DNA from: Candidatus Cloacimonadota bacterium | Lineage (GTDB): Bacteria; Cloacimonadota; Cloacimonadia; Cloacimonadales; WRIO01 | Direction: 5' to 3' | Length of the DNA: 13,303 bases | NCBI GenBank assembly: GCA_017998585.1 | Contig: JAGOCT010000019.1 | Span: forward strand, 1-13,303 | Shown here: positions 9,679 to 13,303 of the stretch, one piece after another | Layout: the number at the start of each line of letters is the position of its first letter | Position numbering within the stretch: the first letter of the stretch is position 1 | The notes under the pieces: generated by a model | What the model saw: only the letters and a program-made list of their open reading frames with translations | What the model was told of the DNA's origin: nothing | Databases searched by the model: none | Made by a program: the position numbers and the translations under genes

Positions 9679-10377
9679 ATGAAAAGAGAAACAAAGATCA
9701 CACCTAACTATATAGACTATCCATGTGGCAGTGTTTTAATTGAAACAGGAAAAACAAAAGTAATTTGTTCTGTAAGTATAGAAGAGAATGTGCCCCCATT
9801 TTTAAGAGATAAAAATCAAGGCTGGTTAACTGCAGAATACAGTATGTTACCTGCCAGTACCCATAATCGTACCAGAAGAGAAGTTAATTCTGGAAAAATT
9901 GGTGGTAGAACAGCTGAAATTCAACGTCTGATAGGACGTTCTTTGAGAGCAGTAGTAGATTTGACAAAGATGCCAGGATTGACAGCATATATTGATTGTG
10001 ATGTTATTCAGGCAGACGGAGGTACACGTACTGCTTCAATAACAGGCGCTGCTGTAGCACTTGCAATCGCATTTGAAAAACTAATTCAGGAAGAAAGATT
10101 ATGTGAAAATCCTATGAAAGAACTGGTTACAGCGATTAGTGTAGGGATTGTTAATCAGGAATTTATATCAGATTTGTGTTATGAGCAGGATTCAAATGCT
10201 GATGTTGACTTCAATATTGTAATGACTGAATCTGGACGTTTTGTTGAGTTACAGGGAACTGCAGAAAACAATCCATTTTCTTTTAATGACTTAACCCAGC
10301 TGATTGATTTAGCTCAGAATGATATCATCCAATTATGTGAAATTCAAAAACAAGCGATTAACAAATGGAAAAATTAA
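9679..10377 (+). CDS. rph: Ribonuclease PH
   Basis: Phosphorolytic 3'-5' exoribonuclease that trims tRNA and other RNA 3' ends, using phosphate and releasing nucleoside diphosphates. It forms a hexameric ring in known members. From the chosen start the protein is 232 aa, close to the usual ~238-240. Diagnostic blocks are [20 protein letters not shown] (16-35), [14 protein letters not shown] (48-61), [26 protein letters not shown] (75-95), [20 protein letters not shown] (105-124) and [18 protein letters not shown]. Arg77 and Arg117 correspond to the phosphate-site arginines of the family. The N-terminus is about nine residues shorter than usual and lacks the RxDGRxxDQLRP motif, having only [10 protein letters not shown]. 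The gene follows dprA after 28 nt and precedes the nuclease gene by 18 nt. Confidence 0.95.
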   Translation: MKRETKITPNYIDYPCGSVLIETGKTKVICSVSIEENVPPFLRDKNQGWLTAEYSMLPASTHNRTRREVNSGKIGGRTAEIQRLIGRSLRAVVDLTKMPGLTAYIDCDVIQADGGTRTASITGAAVALAIAFEKLIQEERLCENPMKELVTAISVGIVNQEFISDLCYEQDSNADVDFNIVMTESGRFVELQGTAENNPFSFNDLTQLIDLAQNDIIQLCEIQKQAINKWKN

Positions 10378-10395
10378 ATTAAATAAGGAAAATAA

Positions 10396-11985
10396 ATGAA
10401 AAAGTATCTTGTCATTCTCATCCACTTAAGTTTTTGTTTACTGAATGCAATTCCAGTAAGCTTTAATCTTACTCAAATCAATTTTGAAAATGCCATTGCA
10501 AATCAAAATTATCAGAAAATATTAAGAATATATAATCAAAGTTCTGTTAATCAGGATATTACCTTACTGCATAATAATCGTAGTTTTACTTTCTCAGATA
10601 CACTTTTTTCAATTTCTGCCAATGACAGTATAGATATTCAAGTTAATTTTAATGGTAAACATAATATCGAATACAAAGATGTCTTTTATTTTATCAACTC
10701 ATTGAATCAAACACCAAGTGTGCTACAGGCAAATGTTGCAGTTAACTATTCTCAGTCTTTATATGCACCTACATTTAATAAATGGGACAGTGAACTAAAA
10801 AGTACTTTGCTTTCTCTTGTTAATAATCATCATTCTATTGGTTATACTGAAGCAAGAGAAGAAATGTTTTCTTCTATCGATAATGTCAACGGCTATGTGG
10901 AATGTGTTTATACAGGGCAATTAGTACAGACAAGTGGAATTCCAGATAACAATGTTATGAATTGTGAACATACATGGCCTCAAAGCATGGGTGCTGAGGG
11001 TGTCGCAAAATCAGACTTAAATCATTTGTTTCCAACAAATTCAACGGCTAATAGTGTCAGAGGTAATTTACCTTTCGGAGTCGTTGTATCTGGTCAAAAC
11101 TGGTCAGTAGGCGGATCAAAAAGAGGATATAATGCTCAGGGGACACAGGTTTTTGAACCAAGAGATGTTCATAAAGGGGATGTTTCAAGAGCGATGTTTT
11201 ATTTTTCAGTTCGTTATAACAATCCCTCTTCTCCATTTTTCAATGACCAGGAAGCCGTTCTCAGACAATGGCATTATCAAGATCTTGTAAGTCTTAAAGA
11301 AACAAACCGGAATAATGCGATTGAAGAGATTCAAAATAAAAGAAATCCATTTATTGATCATCCTGAGTTTGTTGATCGTTTATTTAGTATAGCTACAACG
11401 GCAAACAGACCACAAGTAGCATCTTATTATTTTCCAATCCAATCTGTAAATGCTGATAATATGAGCAATGTTTCTATCCCTGTATCAAACTTCGGTAATG
11501 CTGTTTTGAATATTAGTTCAGTTACCAGTTCAAATTCTAATTTTTTAGTAAATTTATATCCAAGCAGTATTCCTTCTGGTCAGTATGGTATGATTGAGCT
11601 ATCAATACCTGGATCAGGTGATAATCAAACTACAACTTTAAATGTTTACACTTCAACAGGGAATTATACGATTACAGTTAGTTCACAAACAACTTCTACG
11701 GATAATCAAATATTAAATCCTCAATACTTCGATTTTTCAGTTTATCCTAATCCAGTTAATTCAATAGCTCATATCGCTTTAAATTCTAATTTGAAAAATA
11801 CAGATCCCATAAAAGTCTCAATTTATAATCTTAAAGGACAAAGAATTGAAACAACAATTTATCAGAATCCCTTAGTTAAATCTAGTATTGATTTTAAATC
11901 AGATAAATACCCCAATGGAATTTACTTTATCAGATTAGAACAAGGGAATCAATATCAAACCAAAAAAATTATTGTGATGAAATAG
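10396..11985 (+). CDS. Secreted endonuclease I family nuclease with type IX sorting domain
   Basis: Predicted exported DNA/RNA endonuclease of the EndA/NucM (endonuclease I) family, a His-Me finger fold. A signal peptide (1 to about 18, hydrophobic LVILIHLSFCLL, cleavage near LNA) precedes an Ig-like domain (about 20-118). The nuclease domain (about 125-335) shows NCEHTWPQSMG (189-199; His192 the likely general base), SDLNHLFPTNSTANSVRGNLPFG (206-228), FEPRDVHKGDVSRAMFYFSVRY (253-274) and KRNPFIDHPEF (315-325). A beta-sandwich of the choice-of-anchor type follows (about 340-430). The last ~80 residues form a type A sorting domain with YPNP (450-453), IYNLKGQRI, YPNGIYFIRLEQG and a KKIIVMK end. 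This implies a two-step export, Sec then type IX, with surface attachment or release. AAGGAA lies 5 nt upstream of the ATG. It is unusual as a member of a housekeeping gene string. Confidence 0.93.
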   Translation: MKKYLVILIHLSFCLLNAIPVSFNLTQINFENAIANQNYQKILRIYNQSSVNQDITLLHNNRSFTFSDTLFSISANDSIDIQVNFNGKHNIEYKDVFYFINSLNQTPSVLQANVAVNYSQSLYAPTFNKWDSELKSTLLSLVNNHHSIGYTEAREEMFSSIDNVNGYVECVYTGQLVQTSGIPDNNVMNCEHTWPQSMGAEGVAKSDLNHLFPTNSTANSVRGNLPFGVVVSGQNWSVGGSKRGYNAQGTQVFEPRDVHKGDVSRAMFYFSVRYNNPSSPFFNDQEAVLRQWHYQDLVSLKETNRNNAIEEIQNKRNPFIDHPEFVDRLFSIATTANRPQVASYYFPIQSVNADNMSNVSIPVSNFGNAVLNISSVTSSNSNFLVNLYPSSIPSGQYGMIELSIPGSGDNQTTTLNVYTSTGNYTITVSSQTTSTDNQILNPQYFDFSVYPNPVNSIAHIALNSNLKNTDPIKVSIYNLKGQRIETTIYQNPLVKSSIDFKSDKYPNGIYFIRLEQGNQYQTKKIIVMK

Positions 11986-11994
11986 GAGATAAAA

Positions 11995-12564
11995 ATGGAT
12001 ATTCAGGAAATCTTAAAAGAGACAAATGCTTTGTTAAAAGGACACTTTAAGTTAACATCAGGTCGTCATAGTGAATATTATGTAGAAAAAATTAAAATTA
12101 TTCATTATCCTGATAAGGTAGAAAAGCTTTGTAAAGAAATCGCTGAAAAATTGAAAGATTATCCTGTGGACATAGTCGTAGGACCAGCGTACGGTGGGAT
12201 AGCTCTGGCTTATGAAGTGGCAAAACAAATGGGGAAGAAGTTTGTATTTACACAGAGAAAAGATGATCAGATGACTATCAGAAGTGGTTTTGATATCAAA
12301 GCTGGTGATAATGCTGTTATTATTGAAGATATTATCACTACCGGTGGCAGTGTTAAAGAAGTCATTGATGTTTTGAAAAATTATCAGATGAATGTTCAGG
12401 CCGTTTCCTGTATTGTAGATAGATCAGGAGGTAAAGCTCAGTTTGAATGTCCATTAATTCCACTTACCAGTGTTTCATTTGATACATGGGAAGAACAGGA
12501 TTGTCCTCTTTGTAAAGCGAATATTCCTATAGTTAAACCTGGTGCAAGCGATAAGAAAAAATAA
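11995..12564 (+). CDS. pyrE: Orotate phosphoribosyltransferase
   Basis: Catalyses orotate + PRPP to orotidine 5'-monophosphate + pyrophosphate, the fifth step of de novo UMP synthesis. The 189-aa product has FKLTSGRHSEYYVEK (18-32), VVGPAYGGIALAYEVA (61-76), a TQRKDD loop with Lys89 (86-91) and the PRPP-binding signature VIIEDIITTGGSV (108-120). The C-terminal ending WEEQDCPLCKANIPIVKPGA, with a Cys pair, is a feature of the compact PyrE subtype rather than the E. coli type. AGGAG at 11984-11988 overlaps the upstream TAG stop, indicating tight coupling to the nuclease gene. Its own stop codon shares a base with the next ATG (TAATG). Other pyr genes are not in the window. Confidence 0.95.
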   Translation: MDIQEILKETNALLKGHFKLTSGRHSEYYVEKIKIIHYPDKVEKLCKEIAEKLKDYPVDIVVGPAYGGIALAYEVAKQMGKKFVFTQRKDDQMTIRSGFDIKAGDNAVIIEDIITTGGSVKEVIDVLKNYQMNVQAVSCIVDRSGGKAQFECPLIPLTSVSFDTWEEQDCPLCKANIPIVKPGASDKKK

Positions 12565-13303
12565 TGAAAAGAATATTAGTAAATCTTATATCCTGTGAGG
12601 AAAATCAATGTAAGACTTTCATTGATGCCTTGAGGTTTTTACCAGTAAGACCTGAGATTCAATTTATTCTAGTTGGAAAATATGAATATCCTGATTTTAT
12701 CAAACATCTGGCTCAATGTATTGATTGTTGCAATCATTTCCAGTTTGAATGGCATCAAGAATCCTATTTTACTGCTCATCTTTATGAAAAATATCACGCT
12801 GATGCAATGATCAATTATATGTGTAATGAGTCCGTAAACATGCAAACTCCTGGATTTAATCAAATCATTACACCCGTTATGGATGTATATTATTTTGCCC
12901 ATAATGATAAGAATCTTTTTGATTTAAGCGAAGAAAACCTCTTAGCGATTTCTTTAAATCAGTTAGTAAATCATTTAAAAGAAGAAAAAATTGAATCAAT
13001 AGATTTCTTAAGATCTCAGCTTTTTATGTACACTGAGATTGAAGATAATATGATCGAACTACTCAAGCGTGATTTCATTTTAAAAGAAATCTATCTGGCA
13101 GATTTGAGGGATGTTTCCGATATATCCAGTCATCAAATTGTTACTCTTTTCCCACATATCATACTGAGCTTGATTAAATTATTTTTACCAACATCCATTG
13201 CGGATATCAATCATCGTTACAATATCCCCTGCCTGGAAATTAAGAATTCAGAAAATGATACTTTTATTGTTAAGCAACATATTCGTTACTGTACAAATCA
13301 GTT
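12564..13303 (+). CDS. Unidentified protein, 3' end beyond the window
   Basis: The frame opens with an ATG that overlaps the pyrE stop codon by one base and stays open for 246 codons to the window edge, so it is real but incomplete. I do not recognise the family. It starts MKRILVNLISCEENQCKTFI, with a later IQFILVGKYEYPDF, and contains a run of His, Cys and aromatic residues at about 50-80 (LAQCIDCCNHFQFEWHQ). No signal peptide or transmembrane segment is evident. The alternation of strands and helices, LVG near residue 38, ADAMINYM (about 79-86) and ITPVMDVYYFAH (about 101-112) faintly recall the PlsX / phosphotransacetylase fold, but the glycine-rich motifs of those enzymes are missing. That comparison is weak. 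One-base coupling to pyrE argues for co-expression. Confidence 0.8.
   Translation, partial: MKRILVNLISCEENQCKTFIDALRFLPVRPEIQFILVGKYEYPDFIKHLAQCIDCCNHFQFEWHQESYFTAHLYEKYHADAMINYMCNESVNMQTPGFNQIITPVMDVYYFAHNDKNLFDLSEENLLAISLNQLVNHLKEEKIESIDFLRSQLFMYTEIEDNMIELLKRDFILKEIYLADLRDVSDISSHQIVTLFPHIILSLIKLFLPTSIADINHRYNIPCLEIKNSENDTFIVKQHIRYCTNQ

Noticed and set aside
10396..10455. Possible lipoprotein signal in the nuclease (Cys at position 14).
   Set aside because: HLSFC does not fit the lipobox, because Phe is at -1, and the C-terminal type IX domain already explains surface localisation.

Overview
The window is AT-rich, gene-dense chromosomal DNA from a bacterium, probably a member of the Fibrobacteres-Chlorobi-Bacteroidetes (FCB) superphylum. 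Two observations support this. The secreted nuclease at 10396-11985 ends in a type IX secretion (Por) type-A sorting domain, with YPNP early and GIYFIRLE / KKIIVMK at the end, which is typical of that superphylum. The heat-shock operon is controlled by HrcA/CIRCE, which is uncommon in Bacteroidetes proper and fits other FCB lineages. Candidatus Cloacimonadota is my best guess, but this is inference.

Left half, minus strand (5947 down to 53): a complete class I heat-shock operon, hrcA-grpE-dnaK-dnaJ-rsmE. The first gene is preceded by two imperfect CIRCE operators that bracket the candidate promoter. dnaK is followed by a hairpin and a 177-nt spacer before dnaJ, so the chaperone genes may not be made in equal amounts. 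rsmE (16S rRNA m3U1498 methyltransferase) is translationally coupled to dnaJ.

Middle (5948-7555): about 660 bases without an intact gene. This stretch holds a purine-rich tract, small inverted repeats and a stretch that reads like decayed coding sequence in alternating frames. It is followed by a minus-strand DEDDh exonuclease with an ExoX-like C-terminal segment, and then a short divergent intergenic region.

Right half, plus strand (7556-13303): a tightly packed gene string, obgE-dprA-rph-(secreted endonuclease I)-pyrE-(unidentified ORF running off the window). Junctions range from a 20-nt overlap to a 28-nt gap, so a single transcript is likely. The string mixes ribosome assembly (ObgE), RNA 3'-end maturation (RNase PH), single-stranded DNA handling during uptake (DprA), extracellular nucleic-acid breakdown (endonuclease I) and pyrimidine nucleotide synthesis (PyrE). 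A nucleic-acid acquisition and salvage theme is possible but not proven.

I found no tRNA, rRNA, CRISPR array, intact insertion sequence or prophage. Most of the window is housekeeping. The points most worth a second look are the split CIRCE arrangement, the dnaK-dnaJ hairpin with a possible internal promoter, the decayed coding patch at about 6263-6590, the co-transcription of a secreted nuclease with dprA, and the unrecognised partial ORF at the right edge.
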